Below the pieces are notes generated by a model. That model saw nothing but the letters and a program-made list of their open reading frames with translations. It was not told the origin of the DNA and searched no databases. From Dama dama (Eukaryota; Chordata; Mammalia; Artiodactyla; Cervidae), in contig NC_083701.1 of the NCBI RefSeq assembly GCF_033118175.1, forward strand, positions 9,319,501 through 9,383,500: a stretch of 64,000 bases of DNA. The letters run 5' to 3'. Made by a program: the position numbers and the translations under genes. Below, one piece after another: positions 13,301 to 26,100 of the stretch (position 1 is its first letter; every line of letters begins with the position of its first letter).

Positions 13301-16300
13301 CTCACAGCAAGCCCAGTCCTGCCTCAGCTTCTAAACCCAGGCTGAGGTCCTGGACATTCTTCTTGGAAAATCTTCCATACTACCTTGCACTCAGTGGGGC
13401 CATGACACCTGCTTTGGCCCGTTCAGAGTAGATACCGCAGCCTATGTGCAAGAATGAAGTTGTGCAGTGCGCAACCTACACAAATGGGCCCAGCAGCCCT
13501 GCACTGCATTTTAAGAGTTCAGGACCCACACCTCTCTTCTCCCAAGTCCCTTACTCATGACAAGTCTAGCTCTGATTTCTAGCTACTCAGTCACCATCAG
13601 CAGGACAAGTCACTTATATGTCCAAATCACCTTTTGAACTTTTTCAGGATAGCAGTCTCTATTTCAGAATACTTTGTGACAAATTTGTGTCCTTTGCCCC
13701 TCTACCGGAGAAGGCAATGGCACCCCACTCCAGTACTCTTGCCTGGAAAATCCCATGGATGGAGGAGCCTGGTAGGCTGTAGTCCACGGGGTCGCTAAGT
13801 CGGACACGACTGAGTGACTTCACTTTCACTTTTCGCTTTCATGCATTGGAGAAGGAAATGGCAACCCACTCCAGTGTTCTTGCCTGGAGGATCCCAGGGA
13901 CAGGGGAGCCTGGTGGGCTGCCGTCTATGGGGTCGCACAGAGTCGGACACGACTGAAGTGACTTAGCAGCAGCAGCAGCAGCAGCCCCTCTACCAGCTGC
14001 CCAGAGCCTTGTGACAGTCAGTCCCAGGATCTGGGTCTCTCTCCTGAATGCCCATCCCGTTGCCCTGGGTGGACCCAACACTGGTCCCTGCGCAGACCTC
14101 TGCCCCGCCTGGCTGTGAGTAACCACAGCCGGCCTTTGCCCAGGTGGACGCAGTCAGAGTTCGGTATAGCCCCACAGCCATGAGCATGTGAGAATGGGTT
14201 CGCTCTGAGAGCAGGAGGAAGGAGCCGCCCACATTTAAATACGACCCAGGTCCATAGTGATCAGAACAGACACCATAGCCCGGAGCTACAGATGGACTGG
14301 TGGGGGGGGACGGGTAGAGACTGGTGTGTTAGTGTCACTGTGACCCCCAGAAGCCAGACCAGCAGCTCTGAGCTCATCAGCATCATAGTAACCAATGTGG
14401 CCACTGAAGGGTCTACACCTCGAGAACAGTCCTGGACTTCTCGTGGGAACCAGAAACAATAGTAGGTGTCTCAGGGAGCAGATTGCTCCAGAGAAGCCAC
14501 GAATAAAGCTTCACCCCAGGGGTCTGGGAAGCACATCTGATCTGATTGTTCTAGAAGAAAATGCTGCATTGAGCATTCTGTCCTGCTCTGATGCCACCTG
14601 GCTTATCATGGACACGCTCCCCTCAGGTGGGGAAAATAAAGGCCTGGGCCCCGAGCCCTGGGACCCTGGGGGGCCTTCCTGGGGCCACTCACGTTGGCAG
14701 GCGCGGGGGTGGGGCGGCCGGGACTCCCAGCGTCGCTTCTGCAGGCCGCACAGCAGCGGCTCCGGCGGGAAGGCGCTCCGATAGCCCTGGCCACACCGTA
14801 GTTGGCACTGCTGCCCAGCGGCCGTGCCCAGGCCTGAGGCGCGTTCGCACAGGACGGCCCCGCCAGCCACATCCGCCACATTGAAAGGCAGCGGGCACTG
14901 TGGACCTGGGGGAGGAAAGGGGCGGCTGTGGGCACCTACCCAGCACTGAGGCTGAGCACCTCCACCTCCCGTTTCCGCTCACAATAAGCACTGGGCCCCT
15001 CTCATCCCCCCTTCCCTCAGGCCAGCCTGGGCCCGCCCACTCCCTCTCCACCCTCCTCTTGGCTAATCCCATCCTCTCTCATTTTAACAGACACCCCTGG
15101 GTCGGGAAGAGCCCCTGGAGAAGGGAACGGCTGCCCACCCCAGTATTCTTGCTGGAGAACTCAACGGACGGAGGAGACGGGCAGGTACAGTCCATGGGGT
15201 CGCAAAGAGTCGGACACCACGGAGTGACCAACACTTTGATAGCACTTTTGAGCAGAGACGACTCTCACATCTTCACCTCCACTCAGGCCCTCTGGAGCAC
15301 CTCCCCATCTCTAAGCCCAGTTCCCACCCAGTCTCCTTCACTTCAAAGCCAACAGGACCAGGCTCAGTGTCTGCTGCCCAGGCCTGCTCTGGCTTAAGCA
15401 ACCCCAGCTTGAGGCCTGGCACCTTTAGCCAGAAACACGGCGGCCAACCCAGACGGCCCCACCTCCTTTGCCCACCAGCTCAGCTGCAGCTCACAACTTC
15501 TTGGCTTCTCTTCATCCCCACTGCACATCCTTCATTTAAATATGTGTGATCTTCTCCCTGAATGGCCACTGAAGCTTTCTCACCAGCTCCCTGCATTTGG
15601 GCCTCACCCCCTGCCCTCTGCCCCCATGTCCAATCCATTCCCTCTGCCAGCAGAGAAATGTATGGAGCTGGACTTGGTTCTCAAGTCTCCCGAGTGCCTG
15701 CTGGCCCAACTCCTCTCTCTGCTCTGGTCTCCTCTCTAGCCCCACTTTGACACAGGGCAGAGTGGCTATTTCGCAACCACATGCATGTATAGCCCATGTC
15801 TTTCCTTCTTCTACCTGCTCATCTGCCTAGAAGATTTCTTTTTGGGTCCTCAGGGATTAGCTCAACCCCTTTAACTTTCTAACACTTTCCACAGTTTTTC
15901 CAGGCTGACTTTAACCACCTTTCTCCAAGCCCTCATGGCCCCTGGAGCAGACTGCCTTGTGATCAATCAAACAAGACTCTATCTGCATTCGGGTCTCCCT
16001 GCTGGCCTGAGCCACAGAAGGGGAGAGGCTGTCTCTCCTCTGTTTACCCAGGGCCCAAGGCTGACCCAGACCACAAGCTCCAGGAGTGTGAAGTGGTGCT
16101 GGGAAAACTGGTCAACCACTTGTAAAAGAATGAAACTAGAACACTTTCTAACACCATACACAAAAATAAACTCAAAATGGATTAAAGATCTAAATGTAAG
16201 ACCAGAAACTATAAAACTCCTAGAGGAGAACATAGGCAAAACACTCTCCGACATAAATCACAGCAAGATCCTCTATGACCCACCTCCCAGAATATTGGAA

Positions 16301-19300
16301 ATAAAAGCAAAAATAAACAAATGGGACCTAATGAAACTTAAAAGCTTTTGTACTACAAAGGAAACTATAAGTAAGGTGAAAAGACAGCCCTCAGATTGGG
16401 AGAAAATAATAGCAAATGAAGAAACAGACAAAGGATTAATCTCAAAAATATACAAGCAACTCCTGCAGCTCAATTCCAGAAAAATAAATGACCCAATCAA
16501 AAAATGGGCCAAAGAACTAAACAGACATTTCTCCAAAAAAGACATACAGATGGCTAACAAACACATGAAAAGATGCTCAACCTCACTCATTATTAGAGAA
16601 ATGCAAATCAAAACCACAATGAGGTACCATTACACGCCAGTCAGGATGGCTGCTATCCAAAAGTCTACAAGCAATAAATGCTGGAGAGGGTGTGGAGAAA
16701 AGGGAACCCTCTTACACTGTTGGTGGGAATGCAAACTAGTACAGCCGCTATGGAAAACAGTGTGGAGATTTCTTAAAAAACTGGAAATAGAACTGCCATA
16801 TGACCCAGCAATCCCACTTCTGGGCATACACACTGAGGAAACCAGATCTGAAAGAGACACGTGCACCCCAATGTTCATCGCAGCACTGTTTATAATAGCC
16901 AGAACATGGAAGCAACCTAGATGCCCATCAGCAGATGAATGGATAAGGAAGCTGTGGTACATATACACCATGGAATATTACTCAGCCGTTAAAAAGAATT
17001 CATTTGAACCAGTCCTAATGAGATGGATGAAACTGGAGCCCCTTATACAGAGTGAAGTAAGCCAGAAAGATAAAGAACATTACAGCATACTGACACATAT
17101 ATATGGAATTTAGAAAGATGGTAACGATAACCCCATATGCAAAACAGAAAAAGAGGCACAGAAATACAGAACAGACTTTTGAACTCTGTGGGAGAATGTG
17201 AGGGTGGGATATTTCAAAAGAACAGCATGTATACTATCTATGGTGAAACAGATCACCAGCCCAGGTGGGATGCATGAGACAAGTGCTCGGACCTGGTGCA
17301 CTGGGAAGACCCAGAGGAATCGGGTGGAGAGGGAGGTGGGAGGGGGGATCGGGATGGGGAATACGTGTAAATCTATGGCTGATTCATATCAATGTATGAC
17401 CAAAAAAAAATAATAATAATAAAAAAAAATTAAAAAAAAATAAATAAATAAATCAGTAGATGAATGAGTAAATTAAAGAACAGACACACTCAGTGACAAT
17501 TTCACACTTGGCTAAAGATACACTTAATTATCTGACTCTAGAGCACAGCCTTGCTGCCTGTATATATCTGGCTTTAAAGCTTGCAATCCTCACATGATTC
17601 AAGGTTACTTGGGGTCCTCAGATGGAGAATGACTCATTTTGATCTTCAGGGTGCAGCCTGGGCTTCTGTCTAATAAGAACAATGGCCTCTGGACAAGATT
17701 GTGCACTATAATTTGCAGTGGGCTCATTGAGTTGGCTCTTAGCCACCAGGCTAAGCAGTTTATAGGAACTATTTGAATTAACCCTAACAGTGATGATAAG
17801 AAATAGCTATGATTCCCCCCACCCCATGCCCATAAGTTACAGATTGGGAACTTGAGGTTAAGGGACTTGGCCAGGGTTACCCAGCAAGGGCGTTGGCAGA
17901 GCTGACACTTGGGTCTATCTCTCTGACCCCCTCAACTGAGCTTTCTCCCCACACTCTGTAGGAAGTCAGCAGGAAGAAGCTTTGGGGAACTCCAAGTGCT
18001 GGTTGTTCCACTTGCTAGCTGGGTGGCTTTCAACACATTAATGACCCTCTGTGAGTCCCAGTTTTGCCATCTGTAAAATGGAGAGTAGGACTCTTCTATC
18101 TATTTACCTTCACTGGGAGGCAAAAATGGAATGGATGATGTGACAAGTACATTTTAATAGGTGAATCTCTGCACAGGTGAGCTATGATCACAGAATCCTG
18201 GCAGGGCCAAGACACAGGAGGTCTTTTGAGACCCCAAAAGAGCTGTGCCCCCAGACCTGTTCCTGCAGGACACTCAGCAGTCTGTTCCTTGGGTCTCAAC
18301 AGTGCAGACCACTCTTAGCTGTCTTGTAAGTTCAATGTGTCTGACACTAAGGCTGACACTCACTGCTCTCGGCAACACCCAGCAGGGAGCTCTTCTCATA
18401 AACACCCATCGAGCACCTGCTATGTTCCCTGCATGGTGGCAGCGGCTGAGGGTCTTGAAACAGAACCCATAGAGACCTGGAGACTCAAGGACTTGGGAGA
18501 AAAGGCGTGTAGTCAGAGCCCTGGGCACGCACCACAGGTTAGGGGTAGGCAAAGGGATGGATAGAAGGAGACAGAGCCCCATGAAGACAGCGTCGACTCG
18601 TCCTTCCCACCCTTCTTTTGAAGACTCCCCGCTCTCTTTACAAATATAAATATCACTCTACAAAGGTAAAAATTCTCTTTACACATAGAAATTACTAGAC
18701 CTAATTAAATGTGTCTGCAGTTCCAAAATGTTGCCTAGAGACCGCAAATGTTTAAAAAAAAAAAAAATAAGGCAACAAAACAGCAAGAACAACAGAAGAA
18801 AGGCAACTGCCATAAAATTAGTCATTTTGTGCAGCATTTCTCAACCCTGCCAGACCCAACATCCCAACTGGTAATAAATATTTTGCAATGTCTTCATTTA
18901 CTGCTCTGAAACAAAAGTCACAGATAATGTAACCTACTTGTGCACATACATTTTAAAATGACTACAATGTCCAGTGACTTGAGTATATAGGAAAAATTAA
19001 AGGTAAGTAGTTAATAAATCAATAAATGTTTAATAAGTAACAATGTATTTCAATATTATATATTCATGTACAGTTCAGTATTTGACATCCAAATGATCTT
19101 TTAAAGTAGAAACAAAAATAAATAAATCAACACTTCCACTGATTCCTGAAGCTCCCTGGCTGGGATGGCCCCACCCTCACTGAGATCCTGCCGTGTGGAC
19201 CCGCCTCCCGACTCGAGGACAGGGAGACCAAGGCCTGACACCCCCAGGAGGCGCGCCCCAGCTTCACTGGCTCAGGAGATCGCCACACAGGCTCGCCTTG

Positions 19301-20143
19301 GTTTGAGTCCCAGTCCTGAATATTCATTGGAAGGACTGATGCTGAAGCTGAAACTCCAATACTTTGGCTACCTGGTGCGAAAAACTGACTCATTTGAAAA
19401 GACCCTGATGCTGGGAAAGATTGAAGGCAGGAGGAGAAGGGGACGACGGAGGATGAGATGGTTGGATGGCATCACCGACTCAATAGACATGAATTTGAGC
19501 AAGCTCTGGGAGTTCGCAATGGACAGGGAAGCCTGGCGTGCTGCAGTTCATGGGGTCACAAAGAGTCGGACATGACTGAGCAACTGAACTGAACTGAACT
19601 GAGACAGAATTTCAACATCACGGGGGTCAACTTCAACCCCTCACGCAGTTCCCTTGTCTCCCCTCCTGCCCTCACTTTCCTGACACCTTTGGTGACCCCT
19701 TCATCCCAGCCAGGGCCAAGGAAGAGATGATAGGACCCCCACCAGCCCGGGGGGCCACTCTGGGGCGTCACCACTTACTCTCACAGGCCGGCTGGCTCCC
19801 GGCCACGCGGGTCCCAGGCACCTCCTGTCCGCTTCCCAGGACGCACCAGCAGCTGCCCTGGGCTGGGTCGCACTGCACTGGGGAGAAGCCTCCGTCCTCC
19901 GCCCTGCAGGCCGGGCTGTAGCCGGGGCTGGCTCCCCCGGAGGGGACTCCACTCTGGAGCACTTCACAGAGGCTCGGGCCTTAAGGCAAAGACAAGCCAC
20001 TTGTGTTCTCTGCCCGCGGGGTGCCACAGCCCTTGTCAGCACCCACCGCCACCTGCCTGCAGGGCCCCCCAGGGGCTGGGGCTGCCTCCCCACTGGGATG
20101 TTGCACTCGGACACTCGGCTGTGTACTCCCCTCTCCACTCCAT

Positions 20144-20190
<47 letters not shown>

Positions 20191-23100
20191 TTGCCTGTCC
20201 ACAAGGAGCTTAGAATCTTAGAGGATACTTAACAAGTAAGTGAGCAATTGCAGTCCAGATGCTAAGGATGACAATGGGAGGAGCGTGGGGCAGTTTGTGA
20301 GCCCGTAGGAAGGCACTGACCTCTGCTGTGAAAGCCAGACAGGCTCGCAAGGCTTCCGAGAGGGACTGATGGGTGGGCGGGGTAAGAGTCAGCCAGCTGG
20401 GGTTGGGAGTTTGCAAAGGCTGAACCAGGCCATGAAGGCCCAGGGAAGAGCGTGACTACCTGCTTGAAAAGTCTGATTCTAGCTTACTATTCCTGGACCT
20501 GATGCTGAGACGGAGAAATAAGAGAAGCCCAAGAAGATACAGGAGCCTACACAGAGAGGTCCAGGAGCCGCAGCAAGGAGCCTGGGCCTGAGGACCCCGG
20601 GGAGCGTCGACGGGCTCCAGGCAGAGGACAGCCGCACATGTGCCCTTTAGAGACACGGTCTTGACCTCACAGTGGAAACCAGATCGCTGGGCCAGGCTGG
20701 AGGATGAGGGGCAGGCGGGAGCCCCGGTGTCGGGACTGCATAGCGGTGCCCACTCTATCAGGGACCAGTGCATTCTGCCTCTAGTCACCCCAAACCCTGC
20801 CATATGTATTACTTCCAAGAACCCACTAAGGTGGGGGAATCATGTCCCTATTTCACAGATGAGAAAACTGAGGTGCAGTGAGGTTAGAGGCGTTCACGGC
20901 TCTGGAATGGCCGAGCTGGGACGTGAAGCCAGCTCTTGGGGCTCCATACTTCGTGCTCATGGGGTGGGGGCTGGAGGGTGATGGGGGGGCAGTACTCACA
21001 TGGGGCACTGCTGTTTGTGCCAGACGGCACACCCGCTCCCGAGGCCGGATCCACACACCAGGTGCCAGCCTCCGACGCCTGCAGCCTGGCAAACTCTCCT
21101 GTCTGAGACAGAACCGAGGTGTTGTCACCCAGGGAAGATGCTTCTGTAACTGAGAAGTCAGGAGCCAGACTTCAAGGGTATTTCTCCCGAAACTACTGGC
21201 AATGGCCTTTCCAGACGTTGGGGAGGGGCTGGAAGGGGCTGTCCTGCTCGAGACCCTTTACGGACATTGTCTGAATTCCTGGCTATAACATCCGCATGAG
21301 ATAAGAGCTGCAGTGAACCCATTTTTAGAGTGGGGAAAACTGAGGCTCACCGAGAGAGACATAGGGACAGAGCAACATCCCGCAACTGGGGAGAGGCAGA
21401 CCCGGGCTGGGCCCACGCCTGCCCTGCCCCAGAGCCCAGCTCCTGCCTTAAAACCATCCCCCTAGTTCCAGAAACGATTTTCAACCAGCATCCCTTGGAG
21501 GAAAGGGGTCTGTAACAGAAAAGAAAGACAAGGGAGGAGGCAGTCCCCTGCGTTTGCCCCAGGCCCCTCTCTCCTCGGCCAGCTGGGGATGCTGGGCAAG
21601 CTCCTCCAATTCACAGGGGCAAGTTTCCTCAATCTAAAAAGAGAGGAGGAAAAAAAAATAAATAAAAAAAATAAAAAGAGAGGATGTGGGACCAGATGGA
21701 CCCACGCACTGCTGGTGAAGACAATGTCCTCTCTCCTGTGTGGGCAGCCGCAGGCAGAAGGGAGGGCGGTTCTTCCAAACTCCCTGGGACCACTGAGGGT
21801 TTCCCTGAGCTTTCCGAGGCCACTTGTTCATTCTAAACTCTGCTGTGCCACTTTCACAGACGATAAATGACCATCATAACGACACCCGACATTTACAGAG
21901 AACATAATCAGGAGGCCGGTGTCCTTCAGTCCCTGACGTAGGTAGGGAGCCTACGTCCCCATTAGACGCAGAGAGACCCAGGGGAATCAGATGAGGTGCC
22001 CCCGGGTGCATTGCCTTCAAGCCGTACAGGTCGGATTCAAACCCAAGCAAAGGTTTGAGAAAATATGGGATCGTAAAGATATGTAAAGTATGCTGAGAGA
22101 GCATACTAGCTGCTAACATGACTCCTCCTGAGGAGCAGGTCCAACACACAGCCATCCAGGTTGAGCACTGGACATCTTGGGTCCTGTTTTCTGGCACTTG
22201 GGTCCTTCCAGGAGCCAGCCTGGGGAACCACACGATCGGAAGTTCTCTGGGAGCTGGTCTGAATCACTTTTCCCTCCGTCAGAACTGTGGTTCCTGCCTC
22301 TCCTTCTCCACAGGTGGACTTGCACCCCAGGATGATGGAGCAGACTCTCATTTCAGTGGTAGGGGGCTGCCAGCCAAGATAAAAGACTAGATACGCTAAT
22401 TTCTCTATAAAACTCTGCCGTAACTGGGGTCCATATTTACAGCACCAAATAGTATTAATAACAGTGAGGAACAGTAACAAGGAAATTTTGGTCAGTAATT
22501 TGCACTTTTATGAACCTCTGCACTGCTGATTTCATTTGACTTCCTTGGAGCCCCTGCGAGCCCAGCAGAGTGGGTGGCGGTGTTCCTATCACCCCTGCTT
22601 CAGGGTACAAGGCCTGAGCCACAGGGATTTCCATCAGCTGGTACCTGCGCGGTTGGTTCCAGCCAGAAGTCTCTGTCTAAGAGCTTTCACATCAGTCGCT
22701 GCCCTGAATCATGACAACCAGGGAACTGGAGAGGGAAATATTACAGAATCTTCCATTTATGTTGAGAAGCTGAAGTATGATGGGCTTGTTGATGTGGCTA
22801 CATGGTTTAAGGAATTGTGTATGTGTATATTATTCTTCAAAGAGTTTCATTAAAGTTTAACTTTAAAAAAGTTTCATTAAAGGTATTTCCTAAAAGCCTC
22901 AAAACAATCCTAGCGCTAGGGAAGATTAAAATGTAGTCTGATCTTAGGATAACACAAAGCCCAGAGAAGCACAGAGACGGGAAATAAATTTCCCAAGGTC
23001 ATACAGCTTGGGCCTCTCAGGTGGCTCAGTGTTAAAGGATCTGCCTGCCAATGCAGGACGTGCAAGAGATGTGGGTTTGATACCTGGGAGATCCTCTGGA

Positions 23101-26100
23101 GGAGGAAGTGACAACTCACTCCAGTATTCTTGCTTGGAAAATCCCATGGGCAGAGAATCCTGGTGGGCTACAGTCCGTGGGGTCATAAAAGAGTCAAACA
23201 CGACTGATCAGCTAAACATCACCACCACCACATAGCTTGGGTCAGCCAGGGCTGGGACAAAAACCAAGGCCTAGAATTCCTTGAGAGTTTTCAATTAAAA
23301 CAAGTTTATTGAAAATTCGCCATCCAGAAAGTTCTGGCTTCTTCTCAAACCTTCTTGGGCCTTCAGAGACTTACCTCTAAGCAGGTAGGGATGAACAGGT
23401 CTTTAGGAGATGGTTCTGCTTGGACACCAGCCTGTTTCCAGCCGGAAAGCAGCCCACTGGCTCGCGATCTCTCACAGCCGGTGGGGCCTGGGTGGGGAGA
23501 GAGGGGAGCTCTCAACAGGTTGGCCGCGGGTGCTGAGGGCAGGTGGGGAGCCCAGGCTGGCCCCAAGAGTCAGAGCCATGCATCTGGGTGGATGGAGGTG
23601 CCTTGTGCAGAGAGCTGGAACCCCAGAGAAGCAGGCTGAGGGTCAGGGACAAAGACCCACATGGGACATTTCATCTCTGAGACATAAAGTGAGTGCTTGA
23701 TTATACGGTTCCAGACTCAGAAGAGAGATTGGACTATGGACCAGACATGAGGCCATTGTTGAAAGCACAGAAATAGATGAAACTTCCCAGGAAGCAGGTG
23801 TGGGGAGGGGGGGTGGACCTGGGGCTCCTTGCCCACCCCCAGCTCCCTCCCTCCACCTGGGAAATGAGAAACACCATTAGGAATGATGACCAAGGTCAGG
23901 GACAGGGACATCTTCCAGGCCTGAGGACTTGGTGGGGTGGGGATGTGGTCTGCCTGCTCTCAGGGGTTGGTCTGAAGCGCTGGCCCATGGAGCCTCCTCG
24001 GGCAGGGCACCACACTTCCCACCAGAAGGCCCCACTTACACTGCGGGATCTGCCAGGAGCGGGCGGTCAGCGAGGCGGGGACATACTCTCCCCTCCCGTC
24101 CACACACCAGCAGTGCCCTGGAAAAGAGCCACGGCCAGAAGTTCAGGAGGCGCCCAAGGGCCCTGCCCCGAGGGTCCTACAATCCACACTACCATACATA
24201 AAAGAGATAACTAACAAGAACCTGAGGTATAGCCCAGAAACTCTACTCAACACGCTGTAGGGGCCTATATGGGGAAAGGATCTGAAAAAGAGTGGGTTTA
24301 GGTGTAACCTACTCATTGTGCGGTATAGCAGAAACTGTTGTAACACAGCGTTATAAATCCACCATACTCCAATCAGAATTTTAAAAATGCCTAGCAATGC
24401 CAGTAAGTTTTCTCACCCAACCCCCTGTCTACTCTCCCTAACATAGTCCAGAATCAGAGGCCTTAACCCCCGGAAACCCGCTTGATCTTCAGGCAGGCAG
24501 AAGGTTACCACCCCCGTTGTACGGACGGAATGACCAGATGGCAGAAGAATTAAGGGACTTGCCACCAGCTGCCAAGAGAGGCCTAGAGTCCACTTTGCTT
24601 GCCCTGTGGTGTAGGGCTCTTCCCTTTCTTCCTTTGTAGGGCTCTTTCCCCAGATGAAAAGGGGGGTGTCCCTCAGCCCCCCCAGGGCGCCTGCCCCCCT
24701 CACCCGTCGCGGCATGGCACTGCACAGGCTCCCAGCCTCCGAAGGCGTCACACTGCGGCACGTAGGGGCTGGACCGCACAGGGCTGGATGCTTGTGGAGA
24801 CGCAGCCAAGGTCACCAGGCGTCCCTGGTAGAAGTCAAAGGCTGGAGTCGGGAGACAGGAGGAGAGAGGTGAGCACCGGACGGGCAAAGCCCAGGCTGAG
24901 CGGACTCTGTCCTGAGAACCACCACCTCATCCTTTCCCAACACAGGCGGCCTTTGTATTTCTGTGACAAACATCTCCACTCCAAAACAGGACAGAGGCTC
25001 ATCGAGGAGTGGGTAGGCACTCACCAGATTGCCCTTTAAAATTAAAATGAAAAAAATTAAAATGCCGGCTGATGGGAATTCCTGGTGGTCCAGTGGGTGG
25101 GATGCTTCCACTGCAGGGGCCACGGGTTTGATCCCTGGTCTGGGAACTAAGATCCCACAAGCAACATGGTGCAATCAGAAAAGTAAAAACTGTCAGCCGA
25201 GTTTGAAGGAATTACTGCTCCTCCTTCAGGAATTCTCTAGAGCCGATCAGATTAAGGCAGAGTCTTCAGGCACGTGAGAGAGCAGTGATCGCTGGTAACA
25301 CTGATGGTATGTTACATAACTGCCTTTCCTCCTGTGCCCACCCCTCCTCCCTGAGGCCCCGGGCCACCACTCCCGGGTTCTGTGGGTCAGAGATGCTTCG
25401 TGGCCCTCAGTCTCTTTCCGGACTGGGCCTTCCATTCCCAGACTCCCCAGGCTCCGGAGACCTGCACACCAAGAGCTTCCTGTCCTCTGGTGCAGTTAGA
25501 GACGCCCCTTCTCACCTGAAGGGATGCCCAGAAAAGTGACCAACCCTGGTTGTTCTCTACAGACACTTCCTTTTTTCCCAGTGGCGTCAGACTTGCCAAA
25601 GCAGAGCCAGGGGCTCAGTGGAGGGGAACTTCCTCAGCCTGACTTCTGAGCAACGTGCCACCGCGACATTCAACCAATAAACTCCCATGAGGCCAACACT
25701 TCTCTCTCTTCCTCTAAATTTCCCTCCCTGACAGAAGTGGTCACCACTCAAGGGCATCAACCCCTCCTCCTCTCTTTGATTACACAACAACTTGCCCAGG
25801 CACGGCGTTTTTTTAAAAACTGGGTTCCTGCCAAAAGCAGAATCTCCAAGTCTCCGAGAAACAGAGGGGGAAAAAAGTACCTGGGGAGGGAAGGAGAGAG
25901 AAGAGGAAGAAAGAAAAGGAGGATGGTTAAGCATTCTTTTCCAGGTCCCCACATTCTGTTGGGTGCTGTGCGAGACCCAGAATGTAAAGAGCAAGGTGGG
26001 GCGTCTTGTCCTCCAGCAGAGGTGCCTGGGAAGGGGAAGGGGGGGAAACAAAGATGGCTCTGGGAGACTCTCTCATGCAGTTAGGGGAATAAAGGCAAGG

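Larger units (their letters stand above)
14906..19778. other. TG intron 16
   Basis: Carries a partial Bov-A element, a young L1 3' end, MIR pieces and a BovB 3' end, listed separately. 18100-19130 shows only AT-rich unassigned sequence. Confidence 0.85.

Noticed and set aside
15935..17113. 392-codon open frame taken as a gene
   Set aside because: From about 16091 it is the L1 ORF2 C-terminus. The part before it is unrelated flank read through by chance.
22840..22890. Short inverted repeat around ttaaagtttaactttaa
   Set aside because: A small AT palindrome of a kind expected by chance. No terminator meaning in this genome.
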